Below are positions 7,817-15,914 of a DNA stretch of 44,590 nucleotides, one piece after another. Origin of the DNA: Lactobacillus amylolyticus DSM 11664 (GTDB lineage: Bacteria > Bacillota > Bacilli > Lactobacillales > Lactobacillaceae); the NCBI RefSeq assembly GCF_000178475.1, contig NZ_ADNY01000042.1, forward strand, positions 1 to 44,590, given 5' to 3'. The notes beneath the pieces were generated by a model that was not told where the DNA came from, searched no databases, and worked only from the letters and a program-made list of their open reading frames with translations. How positions within the stretch are numbered: position 1 is the stretch's first letter; every line of letters starts with the position of its first letter. The position numbers were made by a program, and so were the translations under genes.

Positions 7817-7960
7817 ATGTATCTAGAGATCAGTTGTTTTCTCCAGACTATTTATTGCCAATTAAAATATTAGTTGCAAATTAAACATAGGGGGTAAAAT
7901 TAAAAGCAAATAAGAAGATGAAAACAAATTTTAAATAAAGGGATAGAAGGAGGAGTAAAA

Positions 7961-9556
7961 ATGAACCTAAAAGAGCTTTTGAAAATAAACATTCCGCGAT
8001 CAGGTTTAATTATTTTCTTATATTTAATTTATGCTATTGCTGGTTCGATGGGTGAATATCTATTTAAATATGCTCTAAATGCAATTACAGTTGGCCACTT
8101 GAATACTTATCTCTTTTGGCAAATTGTTGAAGCAGTGATGGAAGTATTAGCAGCACTTTTATTGCCAGTTGCAACGGTTGTTTTTACTAGACAGACGCAG
8201 AATTATCTACATAAAATTCGGCAAGACATCGTGCAACACTACTATGTTCAGGGCGATGAAAAAGTAGCTAACATGCAAAATGAATTAACAGCCAATTTGA
8301 AGTTACTCACGGACAAATATGCCAATTCTTGGATCACTATTTTAAGTGGTTTGTTTGAAATTATCATTGCCATTGGTCTGCTCGTCAGCATGAATTGGTT
8401 ATTAATTGTTGTAACTGCGGTTTTAGCGGTTTTGACTTTGTACTTGCCTAAGCTGCTAGAAAAGAAAACTTCCGCTGCAATGGACCAAGTCAATCAAAAA
8501 CATCAAAAGTTATTGGCTGCGATTGAACATTGGCTTGTCGGACTGCAGGAATTGCGACGCTATAGTGCTTATGGTCGTCTTTCACGGCAACTAAAAAAAG
8601 CGAGTGGCGACTATGCGGAAGCCGGAATTAAAAGCGAAGGTATCACCAGTTGGTCATATTTAATTAACGGTGTCGGTAACACTTTGGCACAATTTGGTTT
8701 AGGAATTACAGGTGGCTTGCTCTTCATTTTCGGCAAAATTTCCTTTGGTGACTTTGTCGTTGCCAGCGGTTTTGCATTTACTATTTTTTCCGGGATCTGG
8801 GATATTACTGACTCACTGACAAAAGTGAAATCAACCAAGACCTTGCGTGCACAAACTGCCGAATTAAGAAAAAAGCTTGCCGATCATGCTGCTGAAAAAG
8901 TCCCAGTCTTTAGTCTTTCAGTTAAAAATCTAAAAGTTAAATATGATCAGGGCGAAGAAATTGCTTATCCGGATTTTGAAATTAAAAAAGGACAGAAGGT
9001 CTTGCTCAGCGGTGATTCAGGTACGGGTAAATCAACCTTGTTTAAAGTACTTTTAGGCGAATTAAAACCTGAAACAGGGACGATCACCTATTATGATCAA
9101 TCTGGCAATATTATTCCAAATGAAAAAGCAAAACTTAATTTCATGCCGCAAGATCCGATCGTCTTTCCTGTTTCGATCAAAGACAACATTACCATGTTTA
9201 AGGAAGAACTCGCAGACAAGTTGGGTCGGATAACACAGGCAGTGCAATTGCAGCCTGATTTGGCTAAGATGCCTGCAGGTCTTGATACGCAAGTTGATTT
9301 GAAGACAGAAAATCTGTCAGGTGGACAAAGACAAAAAGTTGTCTTGGCAAGAACGGAAATTCATGAGCAGCTCTTTGTTTTAATGGACGAGGTTACGAGT
9401 GCGATTGATCAAGAAGTAACGGAGAAAATTATTGATAACTTGCTTCAAACAAATCAAACCATTTTAATGATTGCACACAACTTTACACCGGAGTTAAAGG
9501 AAAAACTTGATCAAGAAATCAAATTAACTGCTAAGAGAAAGGAGAATAAAGAATGA
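7961..9556 (+). CDS. ABC exporter half-transporter (TM domain fused to ATPase), subunit 1
   Basis: A 531-residue fused transporter. The N-terminal half has six membrane helices of the ABC exporter type. The C-terminal ATPase has Walker A GDSGTGKST (about 351), signature LSGGQRQK (about 452), Walker B LFVLMDE (about 472) and the switch His in IAHNF (about 506). It overlaps the next gene by ATGA, so the two products are probably made together as a heterodimer. It has a strong GAAGGAGGAG ribosome site. Relatives export peptides, lipids or drugs; the cargo is not evident here. The linker before the ATPase domain is short, as in bacterial MsbA/BmrCD-like exporters. Confidence 0.9.
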   Translation: MNLKELLKINIPRSGLIIFLYLIYAIAGSMGEYLFKYALNAITVGHLNTYLFWQIVEAVMEVLAALLLPVATVVFTRQTQNYLHKIRQDIVQHYYVQGDEKVANMQNELTANLKLLTDKYANSWITILSGLFEIIIAIGLLVSMNWLLIVVTAVLAVLTLYLPKLLEKKTSAAMDQVNQKHQKLLAAIEHWLVGLQELRRYSAYGRLSRQLKKASGDYAEAGIKSEGITSWSYLINGVGNTLAQFGLGITGGLLFIFGKISFGDFVVASGFAFTIFSGIWDITDSLTKVKSTKTLRAQTAELRKKLADHAAEKVPVFSLSVKNLKVKYDQGEEIAYPDFEIKKGQKVLLSGDSGTGKSTLFKVLLGELKPETGTITYYDQSGNIIPNEKAKLNFMPQDPIVFPVSIKDNITMFKEELADKLGRITQAVQLQPDLAKMPAGLDTQVDLKTENLSGGQRQKVVLARTEIHEQLFVLMDEVTSAIDQEVTEKIIDNLLQTNQTILMIAHNFTPELKEKLDQEIKLTAKRKENKE

Positions 9557-11136
9557 GTTTAAAAGAATTATATCGAATTAACCCTAAGAGATTTATTCTT
9601 CTTGTCATTTTGCAGATCTTTACGCCAGCTGTTTCAATCGTCAATATTTATGTTGCCCAACAAGAAGCAAATATTGTTTTAACTAAAAATCTGCGCAATT
9701 ACTGGTTAATCAGCTTTCTTGCATTAACGCTTATGTTCATCTCATATGGAGTTTTTGCTTGGTTCAATTATTTATCAAATAAACAAATGCAAGAAATCAG
9801 CAATCAAGTTAGAGCTGAAATTGTCGATCATTATTATCATGATGGTAAAGAACATCAAGTTGCTGCAATGCAAAACCGTTTAACCAACGATTTGGAAATC
9901 GTAATGGGCAACTATTATGAGCCATTTTTAATGGGCATTTACGGGGCCACGCTCGTTGTTGGCGTTATCGTTTATCTGATTATTTTGAATTGGCTGCTGC
10001 TAATTACAATCTTGTTAATGGTGGCTGTTTCTCTGCTTTTGCCAAAATTAACTGAAAAGCCGCTGCAAAAGGCAACCAAGATGATCTCTGATAGCAACCA
10101 AGTGTACCTTGATTCTTTAAATGAGTGGCTTTCTGGCCTAGCTCAGATTAGACAGTTCTTTGCTGGTGCTAAATTGTTTAGTGTTTCATCAGCAGCTTCC
10201 AAAAAGCTTGAAGATGCAACGGTGAAACAAACGGCATATCAAAAGTTATTAGAGGCTCTCAATGGGATTGTATCTGCAATTTTTGGTTTGATTCTGTTTG
10301 TTCTAGCTGGATTTTTGATCAAAGACGGTCAACTGACAATCGGAACTCTAGTTATTGTTGGTAACTTTAGGTTTTATCTCAATTCTGGTATTAATAGGAT
10401 TACGTCAGCTCGCGGTTCAATGAAGGGAACGACTAAGCTGCTTGATGAGATCGATGAATCGGCAGCTAAAGTGCAACCACATGCGCAAACTGATTTGGAA
10501 ATTCCAAGCATCATCAAGACTAAGGATTTGTGTCTGCAATTTCCGAATGGTGAAAAATTGACTTATCCTGATTTAACTATTAATCAAGGTGAAAAGATTC
10601 TGTTGACAGGTGATTCGGGTTCGGGCAAGTCGACTCTGTTTAAACTAATTTTGGGCGGACTCAAACCAAGCAAGGGTAAAGTGATTTTCGAAGATCATGA
10701 TGGCAAAGAAATTGAACCTGATCTAAGCAAGATCGGTTATATTCCGCAGGATCCGATTGTTTTCCCGGCTTCAATTGAAGACAATATCACAATGTTTAAT
10801 GAAAAATTGGACGGAAAAGTTGAAGCTGCTGTCAAAGAGGTTAACTTTGATGAGGATATCGACAAGTTTAATAAAGGTTTGCAGCAAAAATTAAATTTGG
10901 ATAAGTTAAATATTTCTGGTGGTCAGCGGCAAAAGATCGTGCTTGCTAGAGCCAAGGTTCACAATAGCGACATTATTCTGATTGATGAAGGAACAAGTGC
11001 GATCGATCAAACCGCAACCATGAATATTTTGAAGAATTTAGTGAAGAGTAAAGCAACGATTGTCTTTATTGCTCATAACTTCAATGAAGGGATGCGGCAG
11101 TTGTTTGATCGCGAGATCCATTTGGTAAAAGAATAG
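9553..11136 (+). CDS. ABC exporter half-transporter, subunit 2
   Basis: 527 residues, the same architecture as the preceding gene and clearly paralogous (both begin with MxLKEL and share DPIVFPxSIxDNITMF). Walker A GDSGSGKST (about 353), signature ISGGQRQK (about 454), Walker B with IDEGTSAID, switch His in IAHNF. Both nucleotide sites keep the catalytic Glu, so the heterodimer is not obviously degenerate. It starts inside the stop of subunit 1 (ATGA). Cargo unknown. The hairpin of the second holin-toxin module, 80 bases downstream, may serve as its terminator. Confidence 0.9.
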   Translation: MSLKELYRINPKRFILLVILQIFTPAVSIVNIYVAQQEANIVLTKNLRNYWLISFLALTLMFISYGVFAWFNYLSNKQMQEISNQVRAEIVDHYYHDGKEHQVAAMQNRLTNDLEIVMGNYYEPFLMGIYGATLVVGVIVYLIILNWLLLITILLMVAVSLLLPKLTEKPLQKATKMISDSNQVYLDSLNEWLSGLAQIRQFFAGAKLFSVSSAASKKLEDATVKQTAYQKLLEALNGIVSAIFGLILFVLAGFLIKDGQLTIGTLVIVGNFRFYLNSGINRITSARGSMKGTTKLLDEIDESAAKVQPHAQTDLEIPSIIKTKDLCLQFPNGEKLTYPDLTINQGEKILLTGDSGSGKSTLFKLILGGLKPSKGKVIFEDHDGKEIEPDLSKIGYIPQDPIVFPASIEDNITMFNEKLDGKVEAAVKEVNFDEDIDKFNKGLQQKLNLDKLNISGGQRQKIVLARAKVHNSDIILIDEGTSAIDQTATMNILKNLVKSKATIVFIAHNFNEGMRQLFDREIHLVKE

Positions 11137-11215
11137 AAGTCAGTATCATGTTTTTTTGCTAAAAAAGACTCACATTTTTAGTGTTACGAAAGAATCTAAA
11201 TAATTAAATTATTTG

Positions 11216-11290
11216 TTGAATAACTGCTAGCTTTGCCGAGCTAAAGCAGTTATTTTTTTCGCCAATTTTTGAATTTGATCAACTTGACGA
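11216..11290. repeat. holin-like toxin 3' module, copy 2 (hairpin acts as terminator)
   Basis: Diverged copy of 4670-4744. AATAACTGC / GCAGTTATT with seven T on the plus strand can terminate the ABC operon. The antisense promoter and the first two hairpins of copy 1 are absent, so this module appears decayed. Confidence 0.75.
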
Positions 11291-11306
11291 CAAATGTACC
11301 AAGCAT
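11250..11306 (-). pseudogene. holin-like toxin peptide, decayed second copy
   Basis: Minus-strand frame ending RKK-TAA. From the only ATG it gives an 18-residue peptide (MLGTFVVKLIKFKNWRKK), but the frame is open upstream as FVSDALLL, which matches the N-terminal part of holin-like toxins, and no start codon precedes that part. A residue of the usual MLxFGTF motif is missing. No cognate RNA promoter is visible. Probably non-functional. Confidence 0.5.
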
Positions 11307-11350
11307 TAACAGTAAAGCATCTGAGACAAATATGAAATTTCTCTTTTTAT

Positions 11351-12202
11351 TTACCTTAATTCTTTTGCCCTTTTAAATACATCGATAAAGGTATTGGCAG
11401 CGTCATTCATTCCTAAATCAACTGTTTTTTGGATGAATTCTAAAATATCATCTTCTTCGCCATTTTCCATGTATCGTACAACCTCTTGTAAAAAGTTCAA
11501 AGTCATTTTAAAGAAGCTAAATACTTGTGACAGTTTTATTCGCTCAAGAGCGTTTAAAAGTTTTTTTGCTCGTTTCAAATCTTTTCGAAAGATAAGCGAA
11601 ATACTTGCATCAGCTAAAACTCCCATCATAGTTATTAGATTATAAAAAGTAGGGTCCTTTGGAATTAAATCTTGATTATTGATAATTTGCATTGCAATAG
11701 CAAAAACACGATCAGATTTGATCATAAAAACGCAGTTGCCAAAGAATGAAAGGTTGAAGGAACTCCAAACTTTAATTTGCGATAAGTGAGTATAAAGCCG
11801 CATTTGATCAGAAAAAGGCAATAAGTTTTTGTTCTTAATTAGTAAGTACTGATTGCATAGAACAATTGCTAAAAATAGGTCAAAAAATTTTCTGTTTTGA
11901 TGGTAAAGATCAAGATAATAGGCGATCAGTTTTTCCATTTTAACGGTGTCTCCGGCTTCGATTACCTGTCGTATTTCTGCTGGTAAGGTTTCATCATTAT
12001 CGGTTTCAGAATTGCCAATGAATTCAGTAGGGGTAAAATGGATACGATTAATTAACTTCATCACATTATCGAAGGTGATTTGAATTTTGCCGTTTTCCCA
12101 ACGGGATAAATTTGAAGTTGAACAAATACCTTTTGCAGCAGCAGTTAACGTAATATTTTGTTCTTTTCTTAATCGTTTGAATTTTGGACCTAATGATTTC
12201 AT
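11351..12202 (-). CDS. Rgg/MutR-family transcriptional regulator
   Basis: 283 residues. N-terminal XRE-type helix-turn-helix (KFKRLRKEQNITLTAAAKGI, then STSNLSRWENGKI) at about 5-60; the rest is the helical Rgg/MutR C-terminal repeat domain that binds short peptides in characterised members. Start is the ATG at 12202 behind GGAGGT; the frame runs 4 codons further to a TTG that overlaps the ribosome site. It is divergent from the third ABC gene, which it probably controls. No short hydrophobic pheromone gene is visible beside it. A related but decayed regulator is at 43885-44590. Confidence 0.88.
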   Translation of the reverse strand: MKSLGPKFKRLRKEQNITLTAAAKGICSTSNLSRWENGKIQITFDNVMKLINRIHFTPTEFIGNSETDNDETLPAEIRQVIEAGDTVKMEKLIAYYLDLYHQNRKFFDLFLAIVLCNQYLLIKNKNLLPFSDQMRLYTHLSQIKVWSSFNLSFFGNCVFMIKSDRVFAIAMQIINNQDLIPKDPTFYNLITMMGVLADASISLIFRKDLKRAKKLLNALERIKLSQVFSFFKMTLNFLQEVVRYMENGEEDDILEFIQKTVDLGMNDAANTFIDVFKRAKELR

Positions 12203-12222
12203 TTGTACCTCCAAAAATTAAT

Positions 12223-12236
12223 TTGCATATATGCAA
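12223..12236. promoter_or_regulatory. perfect palindrome in the Rgg-ABC divergent promoter region
   Basis: TTGCATATATGCAA is a perfect 14-base palindrome 20 bases from the regulator's start codon and about 65 from the ABC start codon. Its position fits an operator for autoregulation and control of the divergent exporter. Confidence 0.5.
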
Positions 12237-12262
12237 TATATCACTTTTGGCTGAAAAGATCA

Positions 12263-12271
12263 TGGCATAAT
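12263..12271 (+). promoter_or_regulatory. extended -10 promoter of the third ABC gene
   Basis: TGGCATAAT, i.e. TG-N-CATAAT, lies 31 bases before the start codon. The -35 is poor (TTGGCT at 12247 is only 13 bases away), as expected for an activator-dependent promoter. Confidence 0.4.
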
Positions 12272-12302
12272 CATTCCAACATCTAAAAAGGGGCGAAAAA
12301 TT

Positions 12303-13874
12303 ATGCTTTATAAATACTCAAATCATTTCAAATTTATCTTAATGATTCTTATGGGATTTATTTCAAGTTTCTCTGCAATATTACTTGCATATGTGGTACA
12401 AACCTTAACTAATATTGCCACCCAAAGAAACTTTTCTCACTTGCAAGAATTTTTAATCATTGTCATTAGCGGTTTTATTATTACTTTTCTTGCCGGTCTA
12501 ATTTTCAATCGGTTAAAAACAAGTACTATCAAAGAGACCAACACTTACTTAAGAATGAATATCTTTAAAGGGATGCTAGCAGAGGACAATGAACAAAATA
12601 GTGGTAGTTTAGGTTTTTTAACGAATGATTTTAAACTGCTTGAAACTAATCGCTTCGATGCTCAAATTGAAATTATTATGCAGCTTTTTGGGATGGTTCT
12701 GGCTTTAGGATATGCCTTAGCCGTCAACTGGGTTATCACCATTATGTTTTTAGTTTCTTCCTGTGTGCCAATGATTGCTTCAAGCTTTACTCAAAAAGCA
12801 ATTCAAAAAGCTTCAGAGAAATGGACGGAAGCAAATGGTAAATACATTAACCAAACTAAAAATTTTTTGGCAGGAAGTGAAACACTGAAATTGTATGGCG
12901 GCCAGGCAAGTGCTGCAGCCAAGAATGCGCAAACAATCACTTCTCTTGAAGCAGCTTTAAGAAAAATGAATTTGCTCAATTTGGATACTAATTCCTGGAT
13001 TCAGTTATTAGGTAATGTTGTTACTTTCTTGGTACCATTTTTAGTTGGCATATATATGGCTGTTAAAGGAATGACTACTTTGGGTGCATTGTTTGCCATC
13101 GTTCAATTGGCCAATTCCTTTGTAAATCCAATTTTAATTATTTTGGAGGATCGTAACAAACTGGCAACGACTAAAAAAATCGTTAAAAAGACGAAGAAAT
13201 ACTTATCATTGTCTGAAAAGCAAGATCAAGAAAATAGTATTTTTACTAATAAGTTGAGTGTGAAAGACCTTGATTTGTTCAGAAAAAAGCAAAAATTAGC
13301 ACACGGTATCAGTTTTGAAATTCAAAAAGGTACTAAAACAGCGATTATTGGGCCTTCTGGCGTTGGTAAGTCAACTTTATTGCAGTTCTTAATGTATGGC
13401 AAATACGGCCATGCCAAAGAAATTATGCTTGATGGAGTCAGTCAAAAAGCAGGCAGTTTTGATAAGATCTTTGCTTACGCTAGCCAAGCTCCAGTGATTT
13501 TTGCTGATAGTTTATGGTTCAACTTAACCTTGGGAGCAAAAATTTTAGAAGAAGAGGTTAGAAAAGTCTGCGCAAGCCTCGATTTGAGCGAATTAGTTGA
13601 AGAAAAAGGCTTCGCTTATTCATTAGGTGATAACGCAGATCAATTATCTGGCGGTCAGCTTGCCAGAATTGAATTAGCAAGAGCAATTTTGGCTAAACGG
13701 TCGATTCTGTTGCTGGATGAAATCAATGCTTCATTGGATAAGAAAACTTCAGATGATATTCATCGTTACTTACTGAATTCAGATCTCACTTTTGTTGAAG
13801 TGATTCACCATTATGAACCTGAAGAATTAGAAAAATACGATCAAGTCATTGATTTAAAGGAGTTTGTGGATTAG
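12303..13874 (+). CDS. ABC exporter, fused TM and ATPase domains, Rgg-linked
   Basis: 523 residues with six predicted membrane helices, then Walker A GPSGVGKST (about 350), signature LSGGQLARIELARA (about 448), Walker B ILLLDEINASLD (about 467) and a switch His in VIHHYE. It is a diverged relative of the two exporters upstream and probably homodimeric. The ribosome site is AAGGGGCG. Divergence from an Rgg regulator suggests it exports a peptide or toxic compound under peptide or stress control; cargo is inferred only. Confidence 0.88.
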   Translation: MLYKYSNHFKFILMILMGFISSFSAILLAYVVQTLTNIATQRNFSHLQEFLIIVISGFIITFLAGLIFNRLKTSTIKETNTYLRMNIFKGMLAEDNEQNSGSLGFLTNDFKLLETNRFDAQIEIIMQLFGMVLALGYALAVNWVITIMFLVSSCVPMIASSFTQKAIQKASEKWTEANGKYINQTKNFLAGSETLKLYGGQASAAAKNAQTITSLEAALRKMNLLNLDTNSWIQLLGNVVTFLVPFLVGIYMAVKGMTTLGALFAIVQLANSFVNPILIILEDRNKLATTKKIVKKTKKYLSLSEKQDQENSIFTNKLSVKDLDLFRKKQKLAHGISFEIQKGTKTAIIGPSGVGKSTLLQFLMYGKYGHAKEIMLDGVSQKAGSFDKIFAYASQAPVIFADSLWFNLTLGAKILEEEVRKVCASLDLSELVEEKGFAYSLGDNADQLSGGQLARIELARAILAKRSILLLDEINASLDKKTSDDIHRYLLNSDLTFVEVIHHYEPEELEKYDQVIDLKEFVD

Positions 13875-13885
13875 TAATACCTAAT

Positions 13886-13928
13886 ATAAAAGTCTTACTG
13901 CAATTTTCAGTAGTAAGACTTTTATATT
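13886..13928 (+). terminator. terminator after third ABC gene
   Basis: ATAAAAGTCTTACTG pairs with CAGTAGTAAGACTTTTAT around an AATTTT loop; strong, and usable from both sides. Confidence 0.9.
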
Positions 13929-13947
13929 TGTTTATGTAAAATATTTA

Positions 13948-14052
13948 TTACGCTAATCTAGCTCTCAAACTGAAGTTGCCACTGAATTCATCGGTATGAT
14001 CGCCTTCGTTGTAACCATACATTGAATCGTCGCCGATTCCTTTGATATACTG
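13948..14052 (-). pseudogene. 3' remnant of an unrecognised gene
   Basis: A minus-strand frame ending at the TAA at 13948-13950 reads GIGDDSMYGYNEGDHTDEFS then GNFSLRARLA-stop. It is protein-like and hydrophilic, but there is no start and no upstream continuation. I cannot name the family. It lies directly against the ABC terminator. Confidence 0.3.
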
Positions 14053-14096
14053 ATAAAAAGCTTAAAATATTAGAGCATCTTATGGGAAAGGGAGAC

Positions 14097-14348
14097 ATGA
14101 TGAAAGCAAAAATCAAGATTATAGGATTATGTATGTTGGTATCACTTTTTGTTGCTTTACTCTGGCCGCTTTTTGATGTGCTTTTGTCAATTATTCAACA
14201 ATTTATACAATTGCATTATATTAATTATATTGTCTGGCCGCCGACATTGAAAGATTATCTTATTGGCTATGTGACTGCTTTTGTCATTTTAAGCATACTT
14301 TTCTCTCACTATATGCTTAGGGATGACGAGAAAACGAGAGATAAATGA
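14097..14348 (+). CDS. hypothetical two-helix membrane protein
   Basis: An 83-residue protein starting MMKAKIKIIG with two long hydrophobic segments (about residues 6-34 and 52-71) and a charged tail (RDDEKTRDK). Start placed at the ATG at 14097 behind GGGAGAC; an in-frame ATG at 14082 has no ribosome site. I do not recognise a family. A second small membrane ORF follows. Confidence 0.55.
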   Translation: MMKAKIKIIGLCMLVSLFVALLWPLFDVLLSIIQQFIQLHYINYIVWPPTLKDYLIGYVTAFVILSILFSHYMLRDDEKTRDK

Positions 14349-14373
14349 TTTGATAAAATTTTTGGTAGGTTCA

Positions 14374-14493
14374 ATGTTTAATGCAATTTTGTGGTTGGTT
14401 ATTGGTGTGATAACTTTCAATTTGACCGACAAGTATGTAAAGAAAAATGGAACGTTGGCTCAATATGAAAAAATTAATTATTATCAGAGGTAA
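14374..14493 (+). CDS. hypothetical 39-residue single-helix membrane peptide
   Basis: MFNAILWLVIGVITFNLTD then a basic tail. One membrane segment, no strong ribosome site; the frame is open upstream to a TTG near 14351 that could add about 8 residues. It overlaps the start of the kinase relic in another frame. It may form a unit with the small membrane gene just upstream. Not recognised. Confidence 0.35.
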   Translation: MFNAILWLVIGVITFNLTDKYVKKNGTLAQYEKINYYQR

Positions 14494-14836
14494 TTCTGGA
14501 AGTGGAAAGAGTACGCTAGCTCGTGAAATTCACAAAAAAATTAGCCAGAAATAATTTGTTAATTTCACAAGATACGATACGTCGAGATATGCTTAGAGCT
14601 AAAGATGGAAAAGATACTGGTGCTTTACCACTTTTAGAAAATTTGTTGGAATATGGCCATAATAATTGTGAAATTACGATTTTAGAAGGGATCCTTAACG
14701 CTAATGGTATACGCCATTATTCAAAAAAGCTCAGCATTTGTATGGCGAAAATATTGACGCGTATTATTTTGATATTCCTTTTGCAGAAACTGTAAAACGC
14801 CATAAGACACGGCCACAAAGTGGTTCATTTAGTTAA
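14465..14836 (+). pseudogene. small P-loop kinase (zeta-toxin/AAA-kinase-like), multiply disrupted
   Basis: Begins MKKLIIIRGNSGSGKSTLAR, a perfect Walker A (GNSGSGKST). One extra A near 14530 shifts the frame; the next piece reads ARNNLLISQDTIRRDMLRAK, then LLENLLEYGHNNCEITILEGIL. Another shift near 14705 leads to LYGENIDAYYFDIPFAETVK then RHKTRPQSGSF before a TAA at 14834-14836. Further homology (MKSW) lies beyond it in another frame. This is the pattern of uncharacterised ATP-dependent kinases annotated as AAA family ATPase or zeta toxin. At least three lesions, so inactive. Confidence 0.8.
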
Positions 14837-14970
14837 GAAAAAAATGAAATCTTGGTGCATTTTCTTTTTTTAAAATTAATGACTTTGAGTTTTTAAAAAA
14901 GTGGGAATTTTTAAAAGTTGGAGGAAAAATGAATTCTGAATTTTCAAAAAATAGAAGTTTTTAAAAACTT

Positions 14971-15021
14971 GAGTAACTGTGCTAGTATTGTTTATTAACA
15001 TCAAAATGCAGAAAAAATATA
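14971..15021. repeat. dispersed repeat, copy 2
   Basis: Diverged copy of 2845-2890, with a small insertion after GAGTAACTGTGCT. A mazE-like remnant follows on the minus strand, as at copy 1. Confidence 0.6.
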
Positions 15022-15040
15022 AGAAGTAAGCAACTTTTTT

Positions 15041-15090
15041 ATATATTATCGATCTTTTCCTCACCTATGTCTTTTCCAAATCAATTCCTG
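15041..15090 (-). pseudogene. remnant of a mazE 3' end
   Basis: This stretch aligns by eye with the mazE-mazF junction at 3282-3333: GGAATTGATTTGGAAAAGAC, then GGAAAAGATCGAT, against GAGATAGATTGGGGACAAGA, then AGAAAGGATCGAT. It contains a stop (TAG) and no toxin gene follows. It seems to be what is left of a duplicated mazEF after the toxin was deleted. Confidence 0.45.
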
Positions 15091-15181
15091 TTTAATATTG
15101 CAGTCATTATAACAGGTACTGTATAATATGAAAATAAAATTAAAGAATCTAAAAATTTAGCTAGGGGTAAATGGTGACTCT

Positions 15182-15424
15182 ATGAAGGAAAAGGCAAAAT
15201 GGCTAACAAGCTTAATTGCCATCAATTTGATTGGATTATTACTCATCACGTTGTACTCAGCATATTATAGTTTCGGGACAATGATCTTTGGTGTTCATAA
15301 GGCCGACGCAATAATAGATTTTTGGCACAGTGAGATGTTATTAGGCATTCCTTTCTTAATTGGCTTTAACTTATTAGCTATCATAAATGCCATATATCGA
15401 AAGATTAAAAATGGTAAGAAATGA
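15182..15424 (+). CDS. hypothetical two-helix membrane protein
   Basis: 80 residues: a basic N-terminus MKEKAKW, hydrophobic segments at about 8-30 and 50-70, and a basic tail (YRKIKNGKK). A weak GGTGACT ribosome site precedes the ATG. No recognised family. A short ORF follows. Confidence 0.5.
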   Translation: MKEKAKWLTSLIAINLIGLLLITLYSAYYSFGTMIFGVHKADAIIDFWHSEMLLGIPFLIGFNLLAIINAIYRKIKNGKK

Positions 15425-15440
15425 TAAAAGAGGCACCACA

Positions 15441-15545
15441 ATGGATGAAGAGCCTTTTATTTACACCCGACTTCTTGGCCAACATTGTAATTATGATAAA
15501 CGTAGCTGGGGAGAAGAGTCTTACAGTGCAGGCTTAAAAATTTGA
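15441..15545 (+). CDS. 34-residue ORF of unknown origin, probably a fragment
   Basis: MDEEPFIYTRLLGQHCNYDK continues to a TGA at 15543. An AGAGG precedes the ATG. It runs into the start of the DUF6176-like relic and may be a remnant of another gene fused there. Function unknown. Confidence 0.3.
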   Translation: MDEEPFIYTRLLGQHCNYDKRSWGEESYSAGLKI

Positions 15546-15869
15546 GCTAACATTTTAATTAGAAAAGGCTCAGGAATGGATGGACTTTCTCAATAGTCAT
15601 CATGAAGATACTATAGGTACGATGGCTGCAGAGAATATGTTTGTTGAAACTGTTTTTGCTGAAAAGGCCCAAGACGGGTATATGTATTTCTATTGGTATT
15701 CCATTCAAGGCGAAGATGGTCAGCCTGTAGAAGAATCAGAAAATTATATTGATAAAAGCATAATGAATACTGGGATGAATGTATCGATGAAACATATAGA
15801 CCAGTTGATATGAAATTAAAAGAGAGTTTAATTGCTCCGAACATCAATAATATCATTAACAAAAAATAG
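15534..15869 (+). pseudogene. DUF6176-like protein, broken
   Basis: Segments in different frames read KIELTF, then EKAQEWMDFLNSHHEDTIGT, MAAENMFVETVFAEK, YMYFYWYSIQGEDGQPVEES, then after a shift near 15760 NEYWDECIDETYRPVDMKL and a terminal IINKK-stop. The order and the WSIQGE and YWDECID motifs match my memory of the uncharacterised DUF6176 family, about 100 residues. A stop and a small deletion lie near 15555. Function of the family is unknown to me. Confidence 0.6.
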
Positions 15870-15914
15870 CCGTCCGAAGACGACCATTGCTGTTTTAGAA
15901 AAATTTGGAGATAA

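Noticed and set aside
8248..8493. ORFs on the minus strand inside the ABC genes (also 8611-8838 and 9062-9292)
   Set aside because: Shadow frames of a confidently assigned transporter; no family features.
12066..12263. Minus-strand ORF overlapping the Rgg start, with a Cys-rich stretch, as a possible pheromone
   Set aside because: It is the alternative frame of the rgg coding sequence and lacks a ribosome site and a hydrophobic peptide pattern.
14876..15064. 62-residue minus-strand ORF
   Set aside because: Composed of the AT-rich repeat region and the mazE ghost; composition is not protein-like apart from the few matching residues.
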